Numbered from the stretch's first letter, positions 6,248 through 14,652 are shown. The stretch is 24,359 nucleotides of DNA from an uncultured Bacteroidota bacterium (GCA_903953615.1 CAJBKH010000191.1:1-24359); one strand, 5' to 3'. Numbers and translations: made by a program. The notes: generated from the sequence alone by a model not told the origin.

Positions 6248-8305
6248 ATGATTTTAAATTACACCAAAATTTTAGTGGCTGCCACTGTTGCAACAACTAT
6301 TATGAGCTGCAATAACGCACCAAAAACCATGCAAGAATCTAAAGAAAAAGTAATTCCAGCATTCGATACAACATCGCTCGACAAAACGGTGCGCCCTCAA
6401 GATGATTTTGACGGTTATGCCAATGGTAACTGGAAAAAATTAAATCCTATTCCTGCAACCGATGGTACATGGGGTGCTTTTCATATCATCGACAAAGAAA
6501 ATAGCGAGGTTAAACTCAAAGGCATTATCGATGAGGTTTTAAAAATCAAAGAAGCGAAAGAAGGCAGCGATGAGCAAAAAATTGGTGACATGTACCGCTC
6601 ATACATGGATACTTTACAAATAGAAAAACTAGGTTTATCTCCACTTAAAACCTATATCGATAAAATTGATAAAATTACCAATCTTACCGATTGGATGGCC
6701 GTGAATGGCGAACTGCAAATGATTGGCGTAAGTTCTGTTATGGGTATTTATGTTGATGCCGACGACCGCAACAGCAAAATGAATGCTGTTAAATGGGTTC
6801 AAAATGGTTTGAGCTTAAATGAAAAAAGCTATTATAGCGGCAACGATGAACGCATGAAAATGATTCGCGCTGAATTCGTAAAACACGTTGACAATACCTT
6901 TAATTTAACAGGCAAAGCAACACCAAAAGCAGGTGAAACCATCTTGAATTTTGAAACCAGTTTAGCTAAAATTCAATTGAGTAATGTTGAGTTGCGCGAC
7001 CCAATTAAAACGTATAATAAAATTAGCACAGCCGATTTAAAAACAATGTCAAAAAATGCGGATTGGGCTTTGTTCTCTAGCAAACAAAATATTGTAAGTG
7101 ATACCATCATTGTTCAAAACAAAAAGTACTTTACCGATTTAAATACTTTGTTGACCCGCACAGATATTAATACCCTTAAATTATATACCTACTACAAATT
7201 AATCAATGCTTTTGGTTATTACCTCCCAAAAAGCATTAAAGTAGAACGCTTTAATTTTTATGGCACCACCATGGCTGGTATCAAAGAACAAAAGAAAAGA
7301 GCCATTCAAGCCATCGATGTAACGGAGGGTGTAGGCAATGGCAATATCATTGGTCGTTTATATGTAAAACAATTCTTCCCAGAATCTTCTAAAAAGAAAA
7401 TGGTTGAAATGATTGAGAATGTTAGAACCGTTTATGGCGAAAGAATCGATCAATTAACTTGGATGACCGATAGCACTAAATTGATGGCCAAGAAAAAATT
7501 GTCAACCTTCACTTATAAAATTGGCTACCCTGATAAATGGGAAGACTATACTGCTATTACCGTTAAACCAAATGCATTGATTGAAAATATTATTTCAAAC
7601 ACGCTTTGGAACCACAATAAAATGTTAAGTGATGTTGGCAAACCAGTTGACAAAGAACGTTGGGGCTTTTCACCACAAACTGTGAATGCCTATTACAATC
7701 CATTGAACAACGAAGTGGTATTCCCTGCAGGTATTTTACAAGCGCCATTCTTCAATCCGAATGCCGACGATGCCATTAATTACGGTGGAATCATTGCAGT
7801 AATTGGTCACGAGTTTACCCATGGTTTCGACGACCAAGGAGCACAATACGATGAGGTTGGTAACTTGCGCAATTGGTGGAGCGAACAAGACCTTGCCAAT
7901 TTCCAAGGCTTGAGCAAAAATTATATCAATTACTTCGGTGCTTTCGAACCAATAAAAGGTATTAATATTAATGGCGAACTAACCATAGGCGAAAACATTG
8001 CAGATCTTGGTGGTTTAACTTTGGCCTACAACGCCTTGTTGCGTTCATTAAAAGGCAAACCAGAGCCAGCGAAAATTGATGGCTTTACTTGGCAACAACG
8101 TTTCTTTTTAAGTTGGGCACAAGTATGGCACAACAATATTAAAGATGAAGAATTGAGAAACAGATTGCAAACCGATCCACACTCACCAGCGCGTTACAGA
8201 ATTAACGGACCATTGAAACACTTACAAGAATTCTATGATGCATTCGGTGTGAAAGAAGGCGATGCCATGTGGATTCCAGTAAGCGAGAGAGTTAAAATCT
8301 GGTAA
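6248..8305 (+). CDS. M13-family (neprilysin/PepO-like) zinc metallopeptidase lipoprotein
   Basis: The protein has 685 residues from the ATG at 6248. The frame is open upstream to 6155, but that part overlaps the DUF1573 gene and precedes the signal peptide. Residues 1-19 form a lipoprotein signal with lipobox I-M-S-C, so it should be anchored in the envelope. The M13 hallmarks are all present: N-A-Y-Y-N-P near 479, the zinc site H-E-F-T-H near 519-523 followed by GFDDQG, the third ligand in G-E-N-I-A-D near 581, and a C-terminal tryptophan as in the family's CxxW ending. The length fits the family (about 670-700). It cleaves small peptides outside the cytoplasm; no specific substrate can be inferred. 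TATTCTTG at 6236-6243 (one mismatch) may be its -7 box. Confidence 0.95.
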   Translation: MILNYTKILVAATVATTIMSCNNAPKTMQESKEKVIPAFDTTSLDKTVRPQDDFDGYANGNWKKLNPIPATDGTWGAFHIIDKENSEVKLKGIIDEVLKIKEAKEGSDEQKIGDMYRSYMDTLQIEKLGLSPLKTYIDKIDKITNLTDWMAVNGELQMIGVSSVMGIYVDADDRNSKMNAVKWVQNGLSLNEKSYYSGNDERMKMIRAEFVKHVDNTFNLTGKATPKAGETILNFETSLAKIQLSNVELRDPIKTYNKISTADLKTMSKNADWALFSSKQNIVSDTIIVQNKKYFTDLNTLLTRTDINTLKLYTYYKLINAFGYYLPKSIKVERFNFYGTTMAGIKEQKKRAIQAIDVTEGVGNGNIIGRLYVKQFFPESSKKKMVEMIENVRTVYGERIDQLTWMTDSTKLMAKKKLSTFTYKIGYPDKWEDYTAITVKPNALIENIISNTLWNHNKMLSDVGKPVDKERWGFSPQTVNAYYNPLNNEVVFPAGILQAPFFNPNADDAINYGGIIAVIGHEFTHGFDDQGAQYDEVGNLRNWWSEQDLANFQGLSKNYINYFGAFEPIKGININGELTIGENIADLGGLTLAYNALLRSLKGKPEPAKIDGFTWQQRFFLSWAQVWHNNIKDEELRNRLQTDPHSPARYRINGPLKHLQEFYDAFGVKEGDAMWIPVSERVKIW

Positions 8306-8336
8306 GCACAAAACTTCATCTACTACCTACTTTTAA

Positions 8337-8948
8337 ATGCTTTGGTACCAATCTATACCGCACTGGTTTCAACAATTGTTCGGTCGATTTACTTGGCATA
8401 TTCCTAATCAAAATAAGACTGTATACCTTACTTTTGATGATGGTCCACATCCTGAAATTACCCCATGGGTATTGAATGAATTAGACCAATTTAATTACAA
8501 GGCTACCTTCTTTTGTGTGGGTGATAATGTGCAAAAATTTCCAGAAACCTATCAGGCTATTTTAAATGCTCAACATAAAACAGGCAACCATACCATGCAC
8601 CATATGAAGGGTTGGACCAGCGATGACACCATCTATTTAGACAATATCAAAACCTGTGCGCAACACATTGACAGCAATTTGTTTCGTCCACCTTATGGCC
8701 GCATCAAACGCTCGCAAGCAACAGCCATAGAAAAAGATTATCAAATCATCATGTGGAGTTTATTGTCCTGCGATTTTGAGAAAAATTTAAATACAGACAA
8801 TGCATTAAAAGGTTTAAAAAGAAATACAAAAGCAGGGAGTATTATCGTTTTTCACGATTCGGTGAAAGCTGAAAAAAACCTTAAGACAATGTTACCATTG
8901 TATTTACAATTTCTTAATCAAAATGGCTTTAATTGCAAAGCTATATGA
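8337..8948 (+). CDS. Polysaccharide deacetylase (NodB homology, carbohydrate esterase family 4)
   Basis: The 203-residue protein is a compact NodB domain with all five motifs: T-F-D-D-G-P near 32-37 (catalytic Asp and metal Asp), H-T-M-H-H near 84-89 (metal His pair), R-P-P-Y-G near 120, W-S-L-L-S-C-D in the fourth motif and I-I-V-F-H-D-S in the fifth. CE4 enzymes remove N- or O-acetyl groups from chitin oligomers, peptidoglycan, poly-GlcNAc or lipid-linked sugars. There is no signal peptide, so it may act inside the cell or on the inner leaflet. Its stop overlaps the start of the glycosyltransferase gene (ATGA), so the two products probably work on the same glycan. Confidence 0.92.
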   Translation: MLWYQSIPHWFQQLFGRFTWHIPNQNKTVYLTFDDGPHPEITPWVLNELDQFNYKATFFCVGDNVQKFPETYQAILNAQHKTGNHTMHHMKGWTSDDTIYLDNIKTCAQHIDSNLFRPPYGRIKRSQATAIEKDYQIIMWSLLSCDFEKNLNTDNALKGLKRNTKAGSIIVFHDSVKAEKNLKTMLPLYLQFLNQNGFNCKAI

Positions 8949-10057
8949 GTTATTTGTGGGGCTTGCTGATATTGATTTGTTTGGTATATATCCTGATTCA
9001 AATCTTCTATCTTTTTTTACTTTTAAAAACACGTTCTAAATCGCATGCGGTATTGAATGAATATCCGCAAACAAGTATTCTTGTAGCTGCGCGAAATGAG
9101 GAAAACAACATCTTGCATTGCCTAGAAAGTTTAGCGCAACTCGATTATCCCAAAGATAAAATTGAAATATTAATTGGCAACGATTCAAGTACCGATAACA
9201 CCGCGGCCATTATTGAAACGTTTATTGCCCAACATTCCCAATTCAAGTGCATTCACTTAACTGGCGATGAATTCCCTCAAACCAAAGGAAAAGCAAGAGT
9301 GCTAGCGGTATTGGCCCAAGCTGCAAAAGGCGAAGTAATAATGATTACCGATGCTGATATTTTAGTGAATCCGCAGTGGGCTAAGGGCATGACCCATGCT
9401 CTAATTGAATCGAAAAGTGGTTTGGTGGCAGGCGTTACCAATATTAAAGCCCACAATTTATTTACCAGTTTTCAGCAAGTCGATTGGTTGTATTTCATGG
9501 GTATTTTTTACGCTTTTTCTTCCATCAAAAAACCCATCTCTGCAGTGGGAAATAACATGGCCTTTTTGAAAAAAGCGTATGATGAAACAGGTGGCTATGA
9601 AAACATACCATTTAGTATTACCGAAGACTATGCCTTATTCAAAGCCATACGCAGCAAGGGTTATGGCACCATGCAATTAATGAATAAGGAAACCTTGTTG
9701 TATTCAAAACCCATTGATACATTTAATGGCTTAATGCGCCAAAGAAAACGTTGGTTAGTAGGTGGTCACGATTTACCGACCTATTATCAATTGATGATTT
9801 CAATTTTTGGTGCTTGGTATATTGCCTTGCCTATTTTACTATTTACAAATTATTGGCAATTGGCCATTGGCATGTTGGTGTTCAAAGATTTTATACAACT
9901 GTTTCAAATCATGAACATCAACAAAAAATTGAATTTAAAAATAGAACATCCGATAGCTGTTTTATTTTACGATGTCTATTTGTTTTTAATCATTCCAGCC
10001 ACTTTGTTTTTCTTTTTCATGCCTGGCAAAACCGTTTGGAAAGGTAGGAAATATTAA
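8945..10057 (+). CDS. Membrane GT2-family glycosyltransferase
   Basis: The 370-residue protein has an N-terminal membrane helix (residues 3-28), a GT2 catalytic domain and a C-terminal pair or trio of membrane helices (about 280-365). Catalytic motifs: VAARNEE near 50, D-S-S-T-D near 80, T-D-A-D near 135 (metal-binding DxD), T-E-D near 224 and Q-R-K-R-W near 264-268. The QxxRW motif is typical of processive or membrane-embedded GT2 enzymes such as hyaluronan, cellulose and poly-GlcNAc synthases, and of ceramide glucosyltransferase-like enzymes. The ATG at 8945 overlaps the deacetylase stop by the ATGA arrangement; the TTG at 8933 is less likely. The donor and acceptor are unknown. Its stop overlaps that of the convergent membrane protein gene by 4 bp. 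Confidence 0.92.
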   Translation: MSYLWGLLILICLVYILIQIFYLFLLLKTRSKSHAVLNEYPQTSILVAARNEENNILHCLESLAQLDYPKDKIEILIGNDSSTDNTAAIIETFIAQHSQFKCIHLTGDEFPQTKGKARVLAVLAQAAKGEVIMITDADILVNPQWAKGMTHALIESKSGLVAGVTNIKAHNLFTSFQQVDWLYFMGIFYAFSSIKKPISAVGNNMAFLKKAYDETGGYENIPFSITEDYALFKAIRSKGYGTMQLMNKETLLYSKPIDTFNGLMRQRKRWLVGGHDLPTYYQLMISIFGAWYIALPILLFTNYWQLAIGMLVFKDFIQLFQIMNINKKLNLKIEHPIAVLFYDVYLFLIIPATLFFFFMPGKTVWKGRKY

Positions 10058-11835
10058 GGTTTAACAGTTAAGAAAGCTTTGATTTTATTCAAATCAAATG
10101 GTTCAAAATCTTTTAGTTCGATAGCCTCTCCCACTTTTGCTTCTTTTAAAGCCATCATCAATTGGTTATGCTTTAAAACTGTTCCAACAATTAAAACCGA
10201 GGCTGCTACGGGTGCGTTTGTGAAGGTTGCTGTAGTGCCAGTAATAGTGCAGTTGGCAACGGCTTTAACATCTTTAAAAAAGACCTTAACATCTGTTTGA
10301 GAAGATGGAACTTTAACTTCTAGTTTTGTGAGGTTTGGTTGGTTCGAAAAGAAATCGCAATTGATATAACCAAAGCTACGGGCCACAATAATATTCATAT
10401 TGCTTTTTTGCATTTTATTCTGCACCTCGATTGGCGCTGCAGAATCGATGGCTTGTATTTTTTTCTCTGCTTTCGAATTTGTTACTTCCAATGAAGGCAC
10501 TAAATCGACATTTAATATTACATTTTTTGCACCCTTATTATTCAAGTCAACTTGATAATTTGCAACTACAAAATTTGCAGCTTCCTGAATGAGCTGTTTT
10601 GTTTTTTTATTAACCTTGAAATTATAGTCAAAGCGACTGAGATTCCCCAAACTATCAACCCCAAAACGCAAACGAAGCTTGGCTTTTTCCTTGTATAATA
10701 TTTTTATATCCGTTGATTGAATGCTCTTAAAAGTATCAAACATGCATACCACTTTTTTTGATGCAGATAAAACATTGTGGGTATAATCATCGGTCTTAGG
10801 ATTGTAAAAACCTTCGTCTGAAACGACTGTTTGAAAATAGTAACGCTCCTTCTTGCAATTGCAATCTTCACGCACTGCCCGGTTCACGACAGGAACGGCA
10901 ACCACAGGTGTTCTTTTAACAACCTGTTGATCCAACGCCCAATTTAAATTACCATTGCTGTCCCTTTCTCCTATAAAAGTTTTCATGCGTTCATCTTTCT
11001 CACTTGGAAAACTGATGCTATAGGTTTGATTCTTTTTTAAGATGATTGAATCGCCATTGGCTTCGGCTTTGATAAAACACGAGCCGCCTGTTTCTAATAA
11101 TTTTGAATCTGAGGTTGTTGTTACGTTGTGCTTAAACATTTCTGCATAATTGGAATATTCCTGCACACTTAATGTTACCATACCTTTTGGGGCTTCTCCA
11201 TTTTTTAGCGCCATGGCGTTCGCTGGCAAATTAATAAGCGTGCCATTTTTGCATTTAATTTCATTGGCTATTTTAGGGTCAATTTCAAACACTTGATAAG
11301 CATTCTCCATCCAACGGCTATTTGGTACGGCAGAAAAACTATCCAGTTTAAATTGTACAGCTTTTTCAGTTGGTGCTTTTGTGGATTTTAAAAAAGCATC
11401 CATTAAGTCGGGGTAATCTACAATTGCGTTGTTTCTTATGAATGGAACAAATTTTATACTATCAGCGCCTATTAATGTATCCTTTAATTCAACAGTCGAT
11501 TCTACTGCAACCTTTGGCGTGGCAATCGTTTCAATTGCTGAAGGCTCATGATGCTTAGGTTTTAATAATTTATATGTTGCAATAAAAAGTAGTGCACTAA
11601 CTGCCAAAATCACTATGCCAATCTTAACAAGTTTACTTACCCATAATTCTTTTTTAGCTACTTCAATATTGCTACGCAACCATTTTCTTTTCAGTACTTC
11701 TAAAGTATTTTCATATTCACGCACCAATTGGGCAAAGGGTGGATCGTTTTCCATTCTTTTTTCAAGGTCCTTACGCTCTTCTCCACCAAGGGTTCTGGCC
11801 GCATAGGCTTCTGCTAATTCATTATCGGTCATCAT
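10054..11835 (-). CDS. Large single-pass membrane protein, putative anti-sigma factor
   Basis: The protein has 593 residues. Residues 1-55 form a charged helical region (EAYAARTLGGEERKDLEK..., then NDPPFAQLVREYENTLE) resembling the cytoplasmic sigma-binding domain of RskA/zf-HC2-like anti-sigma factors, without a zinc Cys/His set. One membrane helix follows (about 72-90, 'IGIVILAVSALLFIATYKLL'), leaving about 500 residues outside the cytoplasm. That part contains a stretch near residues 190-300 (C-K-N-G-T-L-I-N-L-P, L-E-T-G-G-S, I-S-F-P-S-E-K) that resembles ZU5-like modules in Bacteroidota surface proteins, and a C-terminal segment I do not recognise. The ATG at 11835 overlaps the sigma gene's stop (ATGA), so the two are translationally coupled. 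The anti-sigma role is inferred from this coupling and the topology; the signal it senses is unknown. Confidence 0.72.
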   Translation of the reverse strand: MMTDNELAEAYAARTLGGEERKDLEKRMENDPPFAQLVREYENTLEVLKRKWLRSNIEVAKKELWVSKLVKIGIVILAVSALLFIATYKLLKPKHHEPSAIETIATPKVAVESTVELKDTLIGADSIKFVPFIRNNAIVDYPDLMDAFLKSTKAPTEKAVQFKLDSFSAVPNSRWMENAYQVFEIDPKIANEIKCKNGTLINLPANAMALKNGEAPKGMVTLSVQEYSNYAEMFKHNVTTTSDSKLLETGGSCFIKAEANGDSIILKKNQTYSISFPSEKDERMKTFIGERDSNGNLNWALDQQVVKRTPVVAVPVVNRAVREDCNCKKERYYFQTVVSDEGFYNPKTDDYTHNVLSASKKVVCMFDTFKSIQSTDIKILYKEKAKLRLRFGVDSLGNLSRFDYNFKVNKKTKQLIQEAANFVVANYQVDLNNKGAKNVILNVDLVPSLEVTNSKAEKKIQAIDSAAPIEVQNKMQKSNMNIIVARSFGYINCDFFSNQPNLTKLEVKVPSSQTDVKVFFKDVKAVANCTITGTTATFTNAPVAASVLIVGTVLKHNQLMMALKEAKVGEAIELKDFEPFDLNKIKAFLTVKP

Positions 11836-12365
11836 GATTCTTGGTTTTTAGTGTGAATGATTATTCTGGCTTTTTCCAGACATTTATATTTCATGGCCTT
11901 GGCCACTTTTTCGTTTCTAAAATCGAGAGCGCTTGCTATTTCCAACATGCTCATTTTTTTGAAGTAAAAGAATTCTAGAAGATCGGCACATTTCTTTCCT
12001 AATAATACCAACGACTTTTCCATTTGTACAAACTGATGTTCACGGTCGTATTCTGTGTTATCTTCTTCGGCAAACAACCATTCCTCATTCAAACTATCCA
12101 GAGGTATTTGCTTGTTTTTTCGAAGTTGATTGTACCATATTTTTTTTCCACTGGAGAACAATAAAGTTTCGGGTTTTGAAGAAAGTGTAAAATTGGGTTT
12201 ATTAATTAATTGATAGAATACAATCATCGCATCTTGCAATACATCTTCTGCATCGGCATCAGTCCCGCTATTGTTCTTCACCCATTTCTTAAGTGGTTTG
12301 GCAAACTTATAGAGCAGTTTAAATAACTTGACAGGAGCGATATTTTTAAAATCAATGTCTTTCAC
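11832..12365 (-). CDS. ECF-type RNA polymerase sigma factor
   Basis: The 177-residue protein has sigma region 2 at about 20-95 (D-A-E-D-V-L-Q-D-A-M-I-V-F matches the conserved region 2.2 helix that binds the beta' clamp) and sigma region 4 at about 115-170, a helix-turn-helix around 'MSMLEIASALDF'. Regions 1 and 3 are absent, as in extracytoplasmic-function sigma factors. The start is the GTG at 12365, because no in-frame ATG precedes region 2. It overlaps the stop of a four-codon ATG-GAT-AAG-TGA element at 12373-12362. The downstream gene overlaps its stop by ATGA and is probably its membrane regulator. Target promoters cannot be predicted from this window. Confidence 0.87.
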   Translation of the reverse strand: MKDIDFKNIAPVKLFKLLYKFAKPLKKWVKNNSGTDADAEDVLQDAMIVFYQLINKPNFTLSSKPETLLFSSGKKIWYNQLRKNKQIPLDSLNEEWLFAEEDNTEYDREHQFVQMEKSLVLLGKKCADLLEFFYFKKMSMLEIASALDFRNEKVAKAMKYKCLEKARIIIHTKNQES

Positions 12366-12396
12366 TTATCCATTAATAGCTTAACCTTGAAAAGGT

Positions 12397-12432
12397 AAAC
12401 TAAATTTTAGAAAAAAAATTGTAATTTAGTTT
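12397..12432. repeat. Perfect 10 bp inverted repeat upstream of the sigma gene
   Basis: AAACTAAATT at 12397-12406 and AATTTAGTTT at 12423-12432 are exact reverse complements separated by 16 bp, in the 101 bp gap between the miaE stop and the sigma start. It could be an operator for the sigma operon or a weak A/T-only terminator for the MFS-miaE operon. No T-run follows the hairpin in the leftward direction, so I favour an operator, at low confidence. Confidence 0.4.
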
Positions 12433-12466
12433 TTAGACACGTTCAATATCACAAAGTCGAGCCAAC

Positions 12467-13069
12467 TTAATGTATCCTATCGCCCCTCAATTCAAGGCTG
12501 CGCATGATATCTGCTTCCATCAACAGAAATTCTTCCCAACGTTTCATGACATACTCCGCAGGTAAAACAGTTTTTGCCAAATGTATAAACACATGGTAAT
12601 GCCCTGCCTCGCTCTCCATAAATTCTCTGTAAAAAGCTTTCAGTCCTTCGTCTTGTATGTGCAAACTCAACAATCTAAAGCGCTCGCAACTTCTAGCTTC
12701 AATCATGGCGCTTATGAGCAATTTCTCTACCATGACTTCTTTGGGCTTTAATCCCATTTTTTCTAAGGCGAATAATTTCTTTACATATTCATCCTTGCGC
12801 GGGGAGAGTAATTTTAGGTTTCGTTTTTTCAATTCCTCAATCACCATTCGAAAGTGCGCCCACTCTTCTTCAACAATGGGGGTTACCTTATCGATTATGC
12901 CATCCACATAAGCATATTTAACAATCAGTGAAATACCAGTAGTGGCCGCTTTTTGCTCGCACCAAGCATGATCACTCAAGATTTCCTCTATGTTCATCTC
13001 AGCAATGTTCACCCAACGCGGATCGGTGGCCATTTGTAGGCCTAGTTTTGTTTTTTGATTGTCTTGCAT
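12467..13069 (-). CDS. miaE: tRNA-(ms2io6A)-hydroxylase (MiaE-like)
   Basis: The 200-residue helical protein belongs to the MiaE ferritin-like di-iron family (about 190-270 residues). Carboxylate/His ligand motifs are visible in order: S-D-H-A-W-C-E near 33-39, E-E-E-W-A-H-F near 67-73, I-E-A-R-S-C-E-R-F near 122-130 and E-S-E-A-G-H-Y-H near 152-159. MiaE hydroxylates the isopentenyl group of ms2i6A37 in tRNA in an O2-dependent reaction. The start ATG overlaps the MFS gene's stop by one base (TGATG), so its translation is coupled to the transporter. The family call is strong; the substrate depends on MiaA/MiaB being present elsewhere in the genome. Confidence 0.9.
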   Translation of the reverse strand: MQDNQKTKLGLQMATDPRWVNIAEMNIEEILSDHAWCEQKAATTGISLIVKYAYVDGIIDKVTPIVEEEWAHFRMVIEELKKRNLKLLSPRKDEYVKKLFALEKMGLKPKEVMVEKLLISAMIEARSCERFRLLSLHIQDEGLKAFYREFMESEAGHYHVFIHLAKTVLPAEYVMKRWEEFLLMEADIMRSLELRGDRIH

Positions 13070-14301
13070 CAGTTAATTTCGTGGTAATCCAAATCCTTGC
13101 TAAAGGTTTCTTTCGTAAAATAGATGGCCAACAACGAAATGCTTAGACACACACCGCCAACAATAAAGGCAGCCGATTGGTGACTCATACTATCTGTAAG
13201 CGCTTTATAACTTAAAGTGATGGGCACTACCAAACCTCTTACAAAATTAGGCGCTGTATTGGTTACAGTACTTCTAATGTTGGTACCAAAACTCTCTGAA
13301 GCCACTTGTACAAACAAGGCCCAAAAGCCTGTACCGAAGCCCAATAAGAAGGTAACCCATCTAAAATGCCCGATGGTCATCGAAGGGGTTGTTAAATAAT
13401 AAAGGATAACCATGGCCGAAATGCCCATGTAAATTAAAATCACCTTTCTTCTGCTCTTTAACAGTTGACTTAATAAACCACACAACAAATCACCAGCAGA
13501 TAAGCCTATGTAGGCATACATGACAGCTTGCCCAACCATTTTTTCTTTTGGAAAGCCATCGGATAACACCACAAAATCGGGTGAAAGATTTATCAATACT
13601 GCTATCATAAACCATATGGGCACGCCAATTAGAATACAGTTGATGTACTTTATGAAGGTCGAACGTTTTTTAAACAACATCATAATATTGCCGCGTTGCA
13701 CGTTGGCTGCAGCCTTCGCACTTTTGTACATGCCCGATTCTAAAGCACCTGCTCTCAAGGCTAACAAGGCTAATCCTAGTCCGCCACCTATGAAATAAGA
13801 GGTTTGCCAAGCAAACCTACCTCCAATTTGCGAGGCCACTACAGCACCCAAGGCGCCAAAAGACACAATGATCATGGTGCCGATACCACGCTTATCTTTA
13901 TGCAAGGTCTCACTTACAAGGGTAATACCTGCACCTAATTCTCCAGCCAAACCAATACCAGCGATAAATCTACAAATAATATATTGTGGCATGTTTTGCA
14001 CCAAGCCATTGGCAATATTGGCCAGTGAATACATAAGTATAGAACCGAACAAAACAGAAATTCTGCCTTTCTTATCGCCCAAAATACCCCACACAAGGCC
14101 GCCTAGCATCATGCCAAACATCTGCCAATTAAAAAGGATGTGTTCAGAGGCTTTGAATTCGGCCCCTACAATGCCAATACTTTTTAAACTTTCGGCTTTT
14201 ACAACGTTGTAAAGAATTAAATCATAAATATCGACAAAATAACCAAGGGCCGCAATTACGACGATCCAATAGACATTTCTAGGGTTTTCCGACTTGTGCA
14301 T
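13069..14301 (-). CDS. MFS transporter (sugar/metabolite:H+ symporter-like)
   Basis: The 410-residue protein has about 12 membrane helices. Family signatures: an acidic first helix (Y-F-V-D-I-Y-D-L), the loop 2-3 motif G-D-K-K-G-R near residues 75-80, and G-I-G-L-A-G-E-L-G-A-G in helix 4, which is typical of MHS/AAHS-like organic acid or sugar symporters. The transported compound cannot be told. The ATG at 14301 lies 5 nt after a perfect -7 box, so the transcript is probably leaderless. It is the first gene of a two-gene unit with miaE. Confidence 0.9.
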   Translation of the reverse strand: MHKSENPRNVYWIVVIAALGYFVDIYDLILYNVVKAESLKSIGIVGAEFKASEHILFNWQMFGMMLGGLVWGILGDKKGRISVLFGSILMYSLANIANGLVQNMPQYIICRFIAGIGLAGELGAGITLVSETLHKDKRGIGTMIIVSFGALGAVVASQIGGRFAWQTSYFIGGGLGLALLALRAGALESGMYKSAKAAANVQRGNIMMLFKKRSTFIKYINCILIGVPIWFMIAVLINLSPDFVVLSDGFPKEKMVGQAVMYAYIGLSAGDLLCGLLSQLLKSRRKVILIYMGISAMVILYYLTTPSMTIGHFRWVTFLLGFGTGFWALFVQVASESFGTNIRSTVTNTAPNFVRGLVVPITLSYKALTDSMSHQSAAFIVGGVCLSISLLAIYFTKETFSKDLDYHEIN

Positions 14302-14306
14302 GGCCG

Positions 14307-14314
14307 CAAAACTA
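14307..14314 (-). promoter_or_regulatory. Bacteroidota -7 box TAGTTTTG
   Basis: A perfect TAnnTTTG element reads leftward and ends 5 nt before the MFS start codon. The expected transcript start falls on or next to the ATG, which implies a leaderless mRNA. Confidence 0.55.
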
Positions 14315-14363
14315 TCAATTTTATTGGAAAAATGATGCCTCAGAAAAAATATTTTAAAAAGGG

Positions 14364-14396
14364 TTTGGTTATTTAATAAGATTTTCCCTACTTTTG
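14364..14396 (+). promoter_or_regulatory. Promoter of the rpmB operon
   Basis: TTTG at 14364-14367 and TACTTTTG at 14389-14396 are separated by 21 bp, close to the Bacteroidota -33/-7 consensus. The rpmB ATG follows 21 nt after the box, giving a short leader of about 15 nt. Confidence 0.75.
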
Positions 14397-14417
14397 CAGT
14401 CCCAAAAAATTTAAATC

Positions 14418-14651
14418 ATGTCACGTATTTGTGATCTAACAGGAAAAAAAGCATTAGCGGGTAACAACGTATCGCATAGTAATCATAAAACTAAGCGAAG
14501 ATTCCATGTAAATTTACAGGAAAAACGTTTCTTTATCCCAGAAACAGGTGAGTGGATCAGATTAAAAGTATCTACATCTGCGATTAGAACTATCAATAAA
14601 ATTGGTATCACCGAGGCCTTAAACAGAGTATTCAAGAAAGGAAGCATATAA
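14418..14651 (+). CDS. rpmB: 50S ribosomal protein L28
   Basis: The 77-residue basic protein begins MSRICDLTGKKALAGNNVSH, the typical L28 start, and carries the conserved KTKRRF and LKVSTSAIRTI segments. It belongs to the large ribosomal subunit. It is the first gene of the rpmB-rpmG-DUF4295 unit; rpmG starts 1 bp after its stop. The single Cys near residue 5 does not form a zinc ribbon. Confidence 0.97.
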   Translation: MSRICDLTGKKALAGNNVSHSNHKTKRRFHVNLQEKRFFIPETGEWIRLKVSTSAIRTINKIGITEALNRVFKKGSI

Positions 14652-14652
14652 T

